Virus record (IMG/VR): IMGVR_UViG_3300036979_000283
Coordinates: 1 to 39,539 of that record
Direction: 5' to 3' (one strand)
DNA from: a virus
DNA: 39,539 nucleotides
The position numbers and the translations under genes are program-made. Shown in pieces: positions 17,341 to 25,602 of the stretch (positions are counted from its first letter, which is position 1; each line of letters opens with the position of its first letter). The notes beneath the pieces are model-generated. The model saw only the letters and a program-made list of their open reading frames with translations. It ran no database searches and had not been told where the DNA came from.

Positions 17341-20322
17341 ATGACCATACGCGTAATTAACAACAAAACAGGTACACCCGTTAACGACGTAAGCGTAGAT
17401 AACCTTAAGTCGTTCATGGGTAACCCAGAGTTCAGTATTGATTCAACGTCCCTTGTTCCCGTAGATATCGGTGGTAAGCAGGACGTTATTCCTATTTCCC
17501 AGTTTGACCAGTCCACTATGAAACTTAGGGACGGTAACTACGAATCCAATTATCAGAAATATAGTTCCGTTGGTGCACAGTCACAGAACATTGCTCGTCA
17601 GATGGCCAATGCATTCACGCTTGGTGGATACGCTGTTGTCGCGGACAGGTTCAAGACAGACGAAGAGCTCAATGACGCGAAGATGCGTGAAGCCTTTAAC
17701 CCAGTAGGAACGTTCGTTGGTCAAACATTACCTTACCTTGTACCCTTAGCTGGTGAAGCTCTAGGTGCTGCAAGAGTAGGAACTACGGCACTGCGCATCG
17801 GCGAAATAGCTACAGCGGGTATGCAGAGCAGTGTGGCCAAGACTGTGGCAATGGCTGCCGCTGATGGCGCAGCACAAGGTTTCACAGTTGGTGTTAACGA
17901 AGCAAGCTTGGACAACGAGCTTACACGAGAGACACTTGGTAACGTTATGTTCAACACTCTTCTAGGAGGTGCCGCAGGTGCCGCTGTTGGCGGTGTAGTC
18001 GCTGGTATAGGTAAAGCTACCAGCAATGCTTTCGAGGGGCTTGGTGAGCAACTGGCAAAGGGTAAGAAGCCTGTAGATAGGTTTAAGAGCGACTTGTCCC
18101 GCGTGGTAGACGACGCCAGCGCGGCTGAGACTGAGTTGTTTCAAAGGAACAAGAACTTAGATACGTTGCAACAAATGTCACAGAAGATGGAGACCAATGC
18201 TCGCACTGTAGCAGAGGGCGGAGCTCCCAACGCGGACCTTGCAATATCCAATGAAGTCTTTGCAGGATTAGCGTCCAACGAAAAGCTACTTAACGATGCC
18301 GTCAACGGAAAGGTTGACTTAGCTACGCATGTTGACAACCTATACAGATACAAAGAACTTAGTAAACAAGCTGGACAACAATCAGGATACGTTGAATCTA
18401 ATCCTAGACAAATGTTATCTAATGATTTCCACAATAACATTGAGTCAATACAAAGTGTTACCAAAGAGTTCAACAAAGCCTCTGTGGCCTTTGAAAAGAA
18501 CTTGATTTCAGAGAACCTAAATAACCCAGTCCTCAATGCTAACTTTGATAACGTGTACACTAAGATATATGGTGGAGAAAACAGCTTGTCAAAGAATGCA
18601 CTAAGAACCATTGATAGCTATGGTACCCCTGAAGGTATCTTTGAAAGGCTAAACAAACAGTTCCCAAATGCAAGCAAGGATACAATAAAGTCCGTCGTGG
18701 CGTCGGAACAAAGTGAATATAGTAAGACTCTGTTGGCCTCGTTTAAATCCGCCATTCAGAAACAAGGACTTGAGCTAGAGAACGTTGTGAACAAGAGTAC
18801 ATCGGATATCTACAAGTTCGTAGATGGCGCTGTGTCTGAGTTAGACGCTGCTTGGAGTGCACACAAGAATTCCTTACCTCTAGGAACAAAACCTAGTCCC
18901 AAAGAAACAAAGTTGTTCATGGATATAAAGCAACCACTGTACAATGAAATCGCCAGTTCAGAGGCTACTGCGTCATTCGGTGAAGTCGCTGTTAAACGTG
19001 CTCAGACAAAGCAAATCAGGGCACAACTGATGAGCGCAGAAGGCGAGCTAAAGCGTCTTATTGGTCAAAAGGGTAGTGGTGACATAGACCTTAAAAAGCT
19101 AAACAAGCTTAAATCAGTAGGAATGGGTCAAGGTAATACAGAGTTATCACGCAACGCTGAGAAGGTCGTTGGTAACTACTTAGCACAGATTAAAGAGATT
19201 ATTCCACGCCTTCAGCAAGTATACCCTGACTTAGATGGCGCAGCTCTCGGCGTACTCAAGCAGAAAGCTGTTAACGCCGAACAGAATCTTCGTGACATCA
19301 TGCTTGTTAACGACAAACGTGTTAACGACTTCTGGAAGGCTACTGAGAAAGCTGCGGGACATGATGAACTAGGTCACGTGTCTGGCAAAGTGCGCGGTAT
19401 TCGTATTGCTCACGATTTGCTCGAAGGCAACTTCATGTACGCTAAAATGCAAGTCATGGGATTATTGTCAGACAAGATAAGCGGTAAGGTCATTGACTCG
19501 CTAACTAAGGCGTCTACACCACAAGAAGTAATACAACGTAGGCTTAGAGCCATTAACGCAATAAAGAAGACAAATGATGGTATAACCACAAAGATAGCTG
19601 AGGTAGCAAAGAGCATTGCAACTAGACCTATGAAGATCGGTGCAATATCATCAGCAGCGTTACCCTACATGAGCCTTAGTAAGATGGATAAGTCATCGAA
19701 GTCTGAGATTGACAAGAGATACTCTGAAGTCACAGGTCAGATCAATGGGTTAGTTACGCAGACTCAAGATAGAATACTGCAATCAGATGCCCATATGAAG
19801 TCATTGCAGACACTGACTCCTCAGTTACATGGTGCAATTCAGCAAGACTTGTTACAACGTTCAGGGTTAATCGCCAAGGCGTTACCTAAGCAATCACCGG
19901 CAACCTATGGTAAAGCAGACCTTACAACTGCGGAGAAAGCGCACTTCCTTGACCAAGTAGACGCAGGTACAAACCCTGAGAAGATGTTGGACCTTATGCA
20001 AAATGGTACCATCACCCCGTCACAACTGTCTGTGTTTCAGCAAATGTACCCTGTTATGTTCTCAAGGCTTAAACAGCAAGCTCTTACCCAACTTTCACTA
20101 AATAACAGTGGAACACCGCCACAAAGTAAGGCTAAGATATATGGTATGTTTGGAATAACAACGTCGCCTAATTTCAGTGCGGACAGTTTAATGAAGGACT
20201 TAATGGTACAGCAGCAGCAGCAACCAAGTAGCGGCGGCGGTGGCGGCGGTGGAGGTGTTAGGCAGAATCCAAAGGGTAACAAAAGTTTGACAAACAATTA
20301 TACAATGAGTAATAAACCTTAA
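17341..20322 (+). CDS. Large internal virion (DNA ejection) protein, 993 residues
   Basis: Start after GGGAG. An Ala/Gly-rich hydrophobic region near residues 135-235 (GTFVGQTLPYLVPLAGEALG, LLGGAAGAAVGGVVAGI) resembles membrane-inserting parts of ejection proteins. A long helical coiled-coil body (about 240-800) follows. The C-terminus has Gln runs and an eight-glycine stretch. No lytic transglycosylase motif was seen. With the 477-residue protein upstream it likely forms the transenvelope channel for DNA. The two are separated by control region II and the AntA/Rha genes, so those regulators look inserted into the tail operon. Confidence 0.68.
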   Translation: MTIRVINNKTGTPVNDVSVDNLKSFMGNPEFSIDSTSLVPVDIGGKQDVIPISQFDQSTMKLRDGNYESNYQKYSSVGAQSQNIARQMANAFTLGGYAVVADRFKTDEELNDAKMREAFNPVGTFVGQTLPYLVPLAGEALGAARVGTTALRIGEIATAGMQSSVAKTVAMAAADGAAQGFTVGVNEASLDNELTRETLGNVMFNTLLGGAAGAAVGGVVAGIGKATSNAFEGLGEQLAKGKKPVDRFKSDLSRVVDDASAAETELFQRNKNLDTLQQMSQKMETNARTVAEGGAPNADLAISNEVFAGLASNEKLLNDAVNGKVDLATHVDNLYRYKELSKQAGQQSGYVESNPRQMLSNDFHNNIESIQSVTKEFNKASVAFEKNLISENLNNPVLNANFDNVYTKIYGGENSLSKNALRTIDSYGTPEGIFERLNKQFPNASKDTIKSVVASEQSEYSKTLLASFKSAIQKQGLELENVVNKSTSDIYKFVDGAVSELDAAWSAHKNSLPLGTKPSPKETKLFMDIKQPLYNEIASSEATASFGEVAVKRAQTKQIRAQLMSAEGELKRLIGQKGSGDIDLKKLNKLKSVGMGQGNTELSRNAEKVVGNYLAQIKEIIPRLQQVYPDLDGAALGVLKQKAVNAEQNLRDIMLVNDKRVNDFWKATEKAAGHDELGHVSGKVRGIRIAHDLLEGNFMYAKMQVMGLLSDKISGKVIDSLTKASTPQEVIQRRLRAINAIKKTNDGITTKIAEVAKSIATRPMKIGAISSAALPYMSLSKMDKSSKSEIDKRYSEVTGQINGLVTQTQDRILQSDAHMKSLQTLTPQLHGAIQQDLLQRSGLIAKALPKQSPATYGKADLTTAEKAHFLDQVDAGTNPEKMLDLMQNGTITPSQLSVFQQMYPVMFSRLKQQALTQLSLNNSGTPPQSKAKIYGMFGITTSPNFSADSLMKDLMVQQQQQPSSGGGGGGGGVRQNPKGNKSLTNNYTMSNKP

Positions 20323-20333
20323 GGAGATTTAGG

Positions 20334-20723
20334 ATGACAATCAACTCTCAGTACGGCACACTACTATCAGGCGTTTCTGCCGCGTCTAACCAAGTAAGTC
20401 AACCAATTATAGTTGATATGATGAACCAAGTAATTCTGGACTTCGACTTCACTGGTACCTTCACAGGTGTTCTGGCAATCGAGTCATCTACAAGCGGTGT
20501 AGCAAGACCACTCGATTTAGTCAAAGGACCGTCGGCAAATACGATACGCTGGAAGAGAATAAAGACGTTAGCAATTACCAATGGAATCACACCTGCCCCA
20601 GATTCAAATCAGTTTTGGTGGGCTGAAGTTCTAACGTCAGCAAGTTTACTTAGAGTTTCCTATACATTTACGTCTGGTACAGGTGTTATCAACTGTAACT
20701 TTATGGGGAAATCATATGGCTAA
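20334..20723 (+). CDS. Small beta-rich virion protein
   Basis: 129 residues, strong AAGGAG start. Strand-rich with Thr/Ser/Gly (NQVILDFDFTGTFTGVLAIE near 33-52), ending ITPAPDSNQFWWAEVLTSAS and a final strand pair. It has the look of a small trimeric jelly-roll domain. It opens the receptor-binding gene cluster, so an adaptor for fibres or a short appendage is likely. No named family. Confidence 0.6.
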   Translation: MTINSQYGTLLSGVSAASNQVSQPIIVDMMNQVILDFDFTGTFTGVLAIESSTSGVARPLDLVKGPSANTIRWKRIKTLAITNGITPAPDSNQFWWAEVLTSASLLRVSYTFTSGTGVINCNFMGKSYG

Positions 20724-20735
20724 AGGAGATACTGG

Positions 20736-21275
20736 ATGACGGTTACGTTTTTCTCATGGGCTGACACTTTCTACAGTGGAGGCGGTGGAGGTTCTGTTAC
20801 AGGAGCCATAACCGCTTGGGATAACACCGTAGCATATGCGGTAGGAGACTGGGTCGTGTCTTCCAATGCAATTTGGATATGCCGTACCGCTGGAACCAAC
20901 CTTCAACCCAGTCTTGCAACGAATACATGGCGACAAGTAGCTAACGTAGATACTGCAACACAATGTATATTCAATGGGTCCATTATTACCGCAACTACTT
21001 ACAATTTCCCGATATCTCAAGCGGCGGCTCAATTCGATTCTACGGCTGCGAGTATCGTTGTAACAATGCCTTCTATCGCTGCGTTGTCTAGTACTGATAC
21101 CTCTGGTAGAACCCAGCTATTTAGATTCCTCAAACGTGCTCAAGCCAACAGCGTGACAATTAACCTTGCCGCAGGTAACACATTCCTAGATGGTTCTACG
21201 TCATGGGTTATTACGGCTCAAGGTGTTTATTCTATGTATGCAATATTTCAAAGTACATTATGGAGTAAAGGCTAA
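20736..21275 (+). CDS. Receptor-binding protein with a chitin-binding-like module
   Basis: 179 residues after AAAGGAG. Residues about 27-68 (ITAWDNTVAYAVGDWVVSSN then AIWICRTAGTNLQPS and WRQV) match the CBM5/12-like pattern of spaced Trp/Tyr, V-x-Y-x-x-GD-x-V, W/Y-x-C and a final W. Such modules bind polysaccharides. A glycine run (SGGGGGS) links it to an N-terminal peptide, and a beta-rich C-terminal half (SVTINLAAGNTFLDGSTSW) follows. Likely a tail-fibre component that contacts surface sugars. Confidence 0.65.
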   Translation: MTVTFFSWADTFYSGGGGGSVTGAITAWDNTVAYAVGDWVVSSNAIWICRTAGTNLQPSLATNTWRQVANVDTATQCIFNGSIITATTYNFPISQAAAQFDSTAASIVVTMPSIAALSSTDTSGRTQLFRFLKRAQANSVTINLAAGNTFLDGSTSWVITAQGVYSMYAIFQSTLWSKG

Positions 21276-21277
21276 CT

Positions 21278-21970
21278 ATGAGTTACAATCCAATAACGGA
21301 AAACTTATCCTACGATTATCAACCTAATGCCATAGGAAGCGATACAACGATTAACTATTGGCGTAGACAACTTTTCGATGTAATTGCCACATCAGGGAAT
21401 GTAACGATTACATTACCACCGAACCCTATAGGTTTGAATACCATAGAGATGGGTTCCATATTCCTACGAAGATTAGACACCGTAGCTGCTCACACTGTTA
21501 CCGTTGTGGCGGTGATAAACGGAGTAATGCAGAATATAAAGCTACCTGTGGGTACTGATGTAATTCACCAATTTACCTCAGTGTTCGATGGGGAATTAGG
21601 GTCAACTACGTTTTATTTTCAGCAGAGTAGTGCAAATTTAATCAATGCTAACAGAGTAACTAGACCACTCGTTTTTACTGCGTCAGACTATGACTTAGAC
21701 ATAACATCTACAGGTTTCATAGGTCTTAGCGTAAACGGATGGAGCTTAAATTCAGGAGATGAACTTGCCATTATAGGCCAAGCTAACCCTGTGGAAAACG
21801 GAGTTTACGTAGTCGAAGGTACAGGTGCAATTACTAGACGTAGAGATTTTGCCATAGGTACTAATGTGGATAGTTACATTGTCCCTATAGCACTTGGTGA
21901 CTATGCAGGGTACGTATTAATCTTCACAAACATAGCGTCTGGTGGAGGGTTCCCAGCAATCGCAGGTTAG
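21278..21970 (+). CDS. Tail-fibre protein, ends at an in-frame amber codon
   Basis: 230 residues. The segment GDELAIIGQANPVENGVYVV near 168-187 and ITRRRDF is a recurrent tail-fibre motif. N-terminal half strand-rich (NVTITLPPNPIGLNTIEMGS). The frame stops at TAG (21968-21970) and then stays open in the same frame for another 124 codons to TAA 22343-22345, with fibre-like sequence and no new Shine-Dalgarno. So either a nonsense mutation or amber readthrough gives a longer product (about 355 codons). Confidence 0.7.
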   Translation: MSYNPITENLSYDYQPNAIGSDTTINYWRRQLFDVIATSGNVTITLPPNPIGLNTIEMGSIFLRRLDTVAAHTVTVVAVINGVMQNIKLPVGTDVIHQFTSVFDGELGSTTFYFQQSSANLINANRVTRPLVFTASDYDLDITSTGFIGLSVNGWSLNSGDELAIIGQANPVENGVYVVEGTGAITRRRDFAIGTNVDSYIVPIALGDYAGYVLIFTNIASGGGFPAIAG

Positions 21971-22345
21971 GACGCAATCAACGTTAGTCCTTACATATCT
22001 ACACCAACTCCGTACTACCTTGGTATTGAAAAGTATAAACAAATTTTAGATGACGATTACACCGCTTTACCGTCAGACACCAATATAATGGTAACATTGT
22101 TATCAGGGACAGATAGAACATTAACATTACCTGCGTTATCTGACCTACTTAGCACTTACACAACAAAAATGGTTAAGAAGTATAAAATATTTAAATTAGC
22201 ACCGTCAGGGGCATTAACGGTTTCTTGTAGAGCGGGGGATACATTTGGGGACGGTGACACTTCGTTAAATTTGAAGAAAAACGGGGACAATGTATCTTTA
22301 TGCGGTATAATCGCTCCAACTGCCTCTTTTTGGCTAATAGAGTAA
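21971..22345 (+). pseudogene. In-frame continuation of the tail-fibre gene beyond amber
   Basis: Same frame as 21278-21970: begins DAINVSPYISTPTPYYLGIE and ends LCGIIAPTASFWLIE. Repeats the beta pattern of the upstream fibres (ALTVSCRAGDTFGDGDTSLN is close in form to SVTINLAAGNTFLDGSTSW of the 20736 gene). The internal ATG at 22088 has no ribosome-binding site, so independent translation is unlikely. Confidence 0.65.
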
Positions 22346-22346
22346 A

Positions 22347-23003
22347 AACAATATGGATTATCTATCAGTTAAGAAGTGTGCCAAATCAAAACATTACTAC
22401 GGTTACAACAACAATCTAGTTTCAATCATCAAACACTGGTTATGTTACCTATGACCCTCTAGGGATTCATAGTGCCACGTAAAGACTTTGGTATCTTGCG
22501 TTGCTGGAGACTACTTGGAATTGTGGGCTGACACTAACTCAAGTCCAGTTGTATATACCTTCGCCTATTTCAACGTAAAACTTGGTCAAGGAATTCCTAG
22601 TAACCTCCGATCACTAGGTTCCGCTGGACAAGTTCTAACTGTCAACGGTTCTGGTAACGGGTTACAGTATTCGACGATAGCGAATACATCGGTTACTGGT
22701 TCACCAATGACAATCACAGTTTCATACTAAGTGGCATGGACAACAACGAATGATTCAGGACAACGTTACATATGGATTCAAAGGAATTCTACGTCTACCC
22801 GTGTAGCTATGGTTACATCTGTGCCATTTGGTGGCGGTGATGGATGTGTTCAATCATCGTCCGCAACGTCCTCATTGGATAGTGGCGAAGTATTCGTTAT
22901 AAGAGTTTATCAGAACAGCGGGGCAACGTTGACGTTGAATGCAGCGGGTATTGGGTTGAACGTAGGCTACATAGGTAGGTTACAAATTACAAGAATAATA
23001 TGA
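22347..23003 (+). pseudogene. Decayed C1q-like tail-fibre gene
   Basis: Three stretches look like parts of C1q-like fibre domains. One frame gives QLRSVPNQNITTVTTTI, TAG, FQSSNTGYVTYDPLGIHSAT, TAA (about 22347-22480). The next frame gives VSCVAGDYLELWADTNSS through QVLTVNGSGNGLQYSTIANT to TAA 22728-22730. In the same frame VAWTTTNDSGQRYIWIQRNS continues to TAA 23001-23003. The frame shift, deleted middle and three stops within the stretch indicate decay. GTG 22731 has no Shine-Dalgarno. Confidence 0.65.
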
Positions 23004-23103
23004 GTTGATGGTAACCCATCCCATTGATATTATGCCACTAGGAAAACTAAGCCTAGATCGGAGACTATATGCAATGGGAAGAACAAGGAAAGGATTGATT
23101 ATT

Positions 23104-23463
23104 ATGTCAGGCGGGAGACAACAAGCAGCAAATGGTGGCGGCGGGGGTAAGAAGGTTGTGACGAAGCGAAAATACACTAGACGAGCACAGTATACGGAAA
23201 TACCGGCAAACAATGTGACGTTGATTGCTAGGCTTCTCGATGGTAAGAATGCTCACCTTGTGGTAATTTTAATCATAGTTTTATCAGTTGGGTATGGTAT
23301 TTTTACGTTTGGGAGGGATATGCAGAAGGATTTTATGGCGAGGATAGATAAGACCAATGAGAACATAGTGTCTCTAACCGAGGCTGTCAGAGAGTTAGGA
23401 GTAAGCCAACAGAGAAAGCGCTTATCGGCTTATCAACGAGATGGCCAAGATTCACTGAACTAA
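23104..23463 (+). CDS. Single-pass membrane protein, candidate holin
   Basis: 119 residues from ATG 23104 (AAAGGA about 10 bases upstream). The N-terminus is glycine-rich and basic (NGGGGGKKVVTKRKYTRR), one membrane segment follows near 54-75 (HLVVILIIVLSVGYGIFTFG), then a coiled coil (KDFMARIDKTNENIVSLTEA). It is the last plus-strand gene and its end overlaps the facing membrane-anchored gene near the lysozyme, so a holin or spanin-related role fits. No holin family is clearly recognisable. Confidence 0.5.
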   Translation: MSGGRQQAANGGGGGKKVVTKRKYTRRAQYTEIPANNVTLIARLLDGKNAHLVVILIIVLSVGYGIFTFGRDMQKDFMARIDKTNENIVSLTEAVRELGVSQQRKRLSAYQRDGQDSLN

Positions 23464-23881
23464 ATAACCAGATATTACCTAAGGTCCTATATCCAGCAAC
23501 GATCTCCCAGTTTTCTAGGCTACTGGGATTTATTTGACTTAATGAGAAGCCAAGCAACCACGAATCATTCCTTTCCTTGATTACTTGTTCTGTGGAGCTA
23601 GTAGCGTAAATCTTTGTATCTACTCCAAGGTTAAACTTAGAAGTACTAAGATCCACTGTAGTCGTAGTGTCCCTAGTAATTACCTGACCACTAGGAGTAA
23701 GTACCTCCGAAACCTTGACCGTCTTAACGTTGTTACTCTTAGCTTCAACGTATACTTTCTGAACTTTCTCAACCACTTCAGTCTTTGTAACATACTTCAC
23801 CTCGGTAATTGGTTTCATAGTTAACTTTGCCACAGTGAATCCTATGGCACAAGTTACTACAGGTATTACATATGCTTTCAC
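23387..23881 (-). CDS. Membrane-anchored envelope protein of unknown function
   Basis: 164 residues. GTG 23881 follows AAGGAG. An N-terminal hydrophobic anchor (YVIPVVTCAIGFTVA) precedes a Lys/Glu/Val-rich stalk (TEVKYVTKTEVVEKVQKVYV) and a C-terminal beta-patterned region ending in FSVGLLLTL, all probably periplasmic. It closes the early arm next to Rha and lysozyme. A spanin-like lysis part is possible but the usual proline-rich Rz1 partner is not seen. Confidence 0.6.
   Translation of the reverse strand: MKAYVIPVVTCAIGFTVAKLTMKPITEVKYVTKTEVVEKVQKVYVEAKSNNVKTVKVSEVLTPSGQVITRDTTTTVDLSTSKFNLGVDTKIYATSSTEQVIKERNDSWLLGFSLSQINPSSLENWEIVAGYRTLGNIWLFSSVNLGHLVDKPISAFSVGLLLTL
23505..23535 (+). terminator. 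Candidate terminator of the plus-strand arm
   Basis: TCCCAG (23505-23510), 12-base loop, CTGGGA (23523-23528), then TTTATTT. It lies about 40 bases past the last plus-strand stop, inside the convergent minus-strand gene. Confidence 0.45.
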
Positions 23882-24489
23882 GTTAACTCCTTTGTCCTAA
23901 TTAGCTCACCGATTTCCTTTGGTTTACTCAGACCATCGGCAATGGCTAAGCCTGCCTGAGTTAACTTCTTCCTAAGTACATATGCTTCGTCCTCAGTCAT
24001 ATGTTGCCGTATATCTTTTTCATGGTGGCCAAAGGTTGCAATGTTTACTTCTCGAGCTAAGTTAGAGTAATCGAAGTGACAAGGTTTACGATGTTTAATT
24101 TGTCTCTCAAGTAACCCGTTAACTAAGCGGTTGAGGTCACTAGGTTCATCACCCTTCACACGTTTCACAGTTTTAGGCTTATTGAGTTCACTTCGCATTT
24201 CTTGGAAAGCCTTTGCGTACTCTAATTTCCACTTAATAGCTTCAGTTCCATTAAAGCCCATCAACAATACTGTGGTAAATAATTCATCCAAAATATACAT
24301 TGGATAACTCTTACCTCTGTTCTTATACTCCCCCTTAACAAAGTTGGCGGCGGAAAACTCCGCCGCCAAGTTATCTATGGCCTCCAATACATCTTTGTGC
24401 TCCTTACCTGTAAACTCTGCAATCTTCAAACTAGTGGTCGCTGCCACTTTATTACTTCCCACTTCTTCGATTTTAACTAAGATACACAT
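23878..24489 (-). CDS. Rha-family regulatory protein (complete copy)
   Basis: 203 residues from ATG 24489 after GGGAGGAGGG. The Rha domain runs about 20-115: ATTSLKIAEFTGKEHKDVLE, SYPMYILDELFTTVLLMGFN, WKLEYAKAFQEMRSELNKP. The C-terminal domain (CHFDYSNLAREVNIATFGHH then EKDIRQHMTEDEAY) is related in form to that of the 16.0 kb AntA and 16.7 kb Rha genes. A perfect 11-bp hairpin (loop GTTT) lies in its DNA at 24344-24369. Rha proteins affect the lytic/lysogenic balance in temperate phages. Confidence 0.85.
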   Translation of the reverse strand: MCILVKIEEVGSNKVAATTSLKIAEFTGKEHKDVLEAIDNLAAEFSAANFVKGEYKNRGKSYPMYILDELFTTVLLMGFNGTEAIKWKLEYAKAFQEMRSELNKPKTVKRVKGDEPSDLNRLVNGLLERQIKHRKPCHFDYSNLAREVNIATFGHHEKDIRQHMTEDEAYVLRKKLTQAGLAIADGLSKPKEIGELIRTKELT

Positions 24490-24908
24490 TGTTAACCCTC
24501 CTCCCTCGCTATGATAGAAATAACTCCCGTTCTTTGGCCAAGTTGAGTTATAGTTTAACAACAATTTTATTGGAAAGTTTTCCTTTATTGTCCGCTCCAT
24601 TATTTTGTGGAGGCGAGAAATCAACGTTTTCTTCTGCCATAGTATCGTCAAGCCTTGTGCTTTGCTACCCCACCAACATTTTCCGATGAGAGTTGTTCAG
24701 TGTTCTTCGACTCCCCAAAACTGGGGACTCGATAAAATCTACGTTTTATTCTGCCATCGTATCGTCAAGCCTTGTGCTTTGCTACTCCACCAACATTTTC
24801 AGACGAAAGTTGTTCAGTGTTCTTCATTGCTTTTTTTTCAGTAATGAAGAAATCTACATTACTTTCTACCATTGTATCGTCAATTCTGGATTTTACCCTC
24901 CTCCCTCA
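24490..24908 (-). pseudogene. Array of AntA gene fragments between lysozyme and Rha
   Basis: No intact gene. The minus strand holds about 130 bases nearly identical to AntA (16152-16280), then two more divergent units, each with the TTGACGATAC-x-ATGG core, spaced about 117 and 115 bases (cores near 24650, 24767, 24880). Units read LDDTMAEENVDF, LDDTMAE-stop-NVDF and IDDTMVESNVDF, followed by differing sequence (one shared piece reads NTEQLSSENVGGVAKHKA). Reading frames are broken by stops and shifts. The block is bounded by 42-bp direct repeats (24495-24536 and 24895-24936). Confidence 0.8.
24495..24536. repeat. 42-bp direct repeat, copy 1
   Basis: Matches 24895-24936 with one difference, exactly 400 bases apart. 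On the minus strand it carries the last codons of lysozyme (KERELFLS-TAG) plus the GGGAGGAGGG that serves as the Rha ribosome-binding site. Lysozyme and Rha were probably adjacent before the AntA debris entered. Confidence 0.85.
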
Positions 24909-24936
24909 CTATGATAGAAATAACTCCCGTTCTTTG
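24895..24936. repeat. 42-bp direct repeat, copy 2
   Basis: The copy that forms the true 3-prime end of the lysozyme gene. The other copy stands beside Rha. The join between AntA debris and copy 1 falls at a shared CAAAGAA, indicating microhomology recombination. Confidence 0.85.
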
Positions 24937-25367
24937 TCTCTACGTTCACTCAGTCCACGTAGAACACGTTTGTTCTGCTTATTCCACTTAGGAAACTCGT
25001 CCGCTGCGGCTTCAAAGTCACCGCTGTTCACCAAGCGAAGCAGTGTCGATGACCTAAGGTTACCACCACCAATATTGTACGTGAGGCTGACGAGAGCACT
25101 GAACTGATTGGGACTTAGTTCAACCCTCACAGCGTTACTAACTGTTTCCTCAAACTTAGGAACAATGTGTTCCTTGAACAATGCGTCACCCTCTGCTTTG
25201 GTCATTGTATCCCCAGCTTTCACAGGGTCACCGTTAGCGTAGTAAGTGAAACCGTAGCCAATACTAAGTAAACCTCGTTTACGCTCTTCCTCTGTGGCGT
25301 AGTATGCTTTACTACTCCAACCTTCGCTACTTGTCATTATGGACAACCCAGACGCATTAGTTTTCAT
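24909..25367 (-). CDS. Endolysin, T4-type lysozyme (GH24)
   Basis: 152 residues from ATG 25367; an ATG further upstream lies inside the preceding gene and lacks the GGAAAGG found here. SSEGWSSKAYY carries the catalytic Glu; LLSIGYGFTYY is the GH24 glycine-rich beta hairpin; FSALVSLTYNIGGGNLRSST is the conserved helical core; SERRDKERELFL is the usual end. The second and third residues of the classic E-D/C-T triad read Thr and Ser, with a 4-6 residue insertion (EEERKR). No signal peptide, so a holin is needed. It cleaves peptidoglycan at the end of infection. Confidence 0.88.
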   Translation of the reverse strand: MKTNASGLSIMTSSEGWSSKAYYATEEERKRGLLSIGYGFTYYANGDPVKAGDTMTKAEGDALFKEHIVPKFEETVSNAVRVELSPNQFSALVSLTYNIGGGNLRSSTLLRLVNSGDFEAAADEFPKWNKQNKRVLRGLSERRDKERELFLS

Positions 25368-25368
25368 G

Positions 25369-25602
25369 TTAAGCACCCTTTCCTGAGTGGTCACGACTAG
25401 GCCAAGAACCCCAGTCAGTATCTAAGTCTCTACCGTATTGCTTAGAAGTCTTGCACTCAGTGCATATTCTGTTTCCATTGAAATCGCTCATAAACTTATT
25501 ATCACAACGTAGGCATGTACGAATCTTGCTTTTCTCTGCATACATTGTTTCTACTATCTTTTGCTGACTCATTGTTGCTTGTAGTTTAAAAATATGTTTC
25601 AC
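25369..25602 (-). CDS. Small zinc-ribbon protein
   Basis: 77 residues. GTG 25602 has a strong GGGAGGGG and overlaps the upstream stop (GTGA). Two CxxC pairs (CLRCDNKFMSDFNGNRICTEC) form a zinc ribbon. Similar small ribbon proteins are frequent in phages, where they may bind nucleic acid or host transcription factors. The function here is unknown. Directly upstream of lysozyme. Confidence 0.7.
   Translation of the reverse strand: MKHIFKLQATMSQQKIVETMYAEKSKIRTCLRCDNKFMSDFNGNRICTECKTSKQYGRDLDTDWGSWPSRDHSGKGA

Noticed and set aside
21968-21970. Genome-wide reassignment of TAG to glutamine
   Set aside because: Scaffold, the large tail gene, AntA, lysozyme and the intron HNH gene all end in TAG at sensible lengths, and lysozyme has TAG followed at once by TGA. 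Only the fibre region shows internal TAG.
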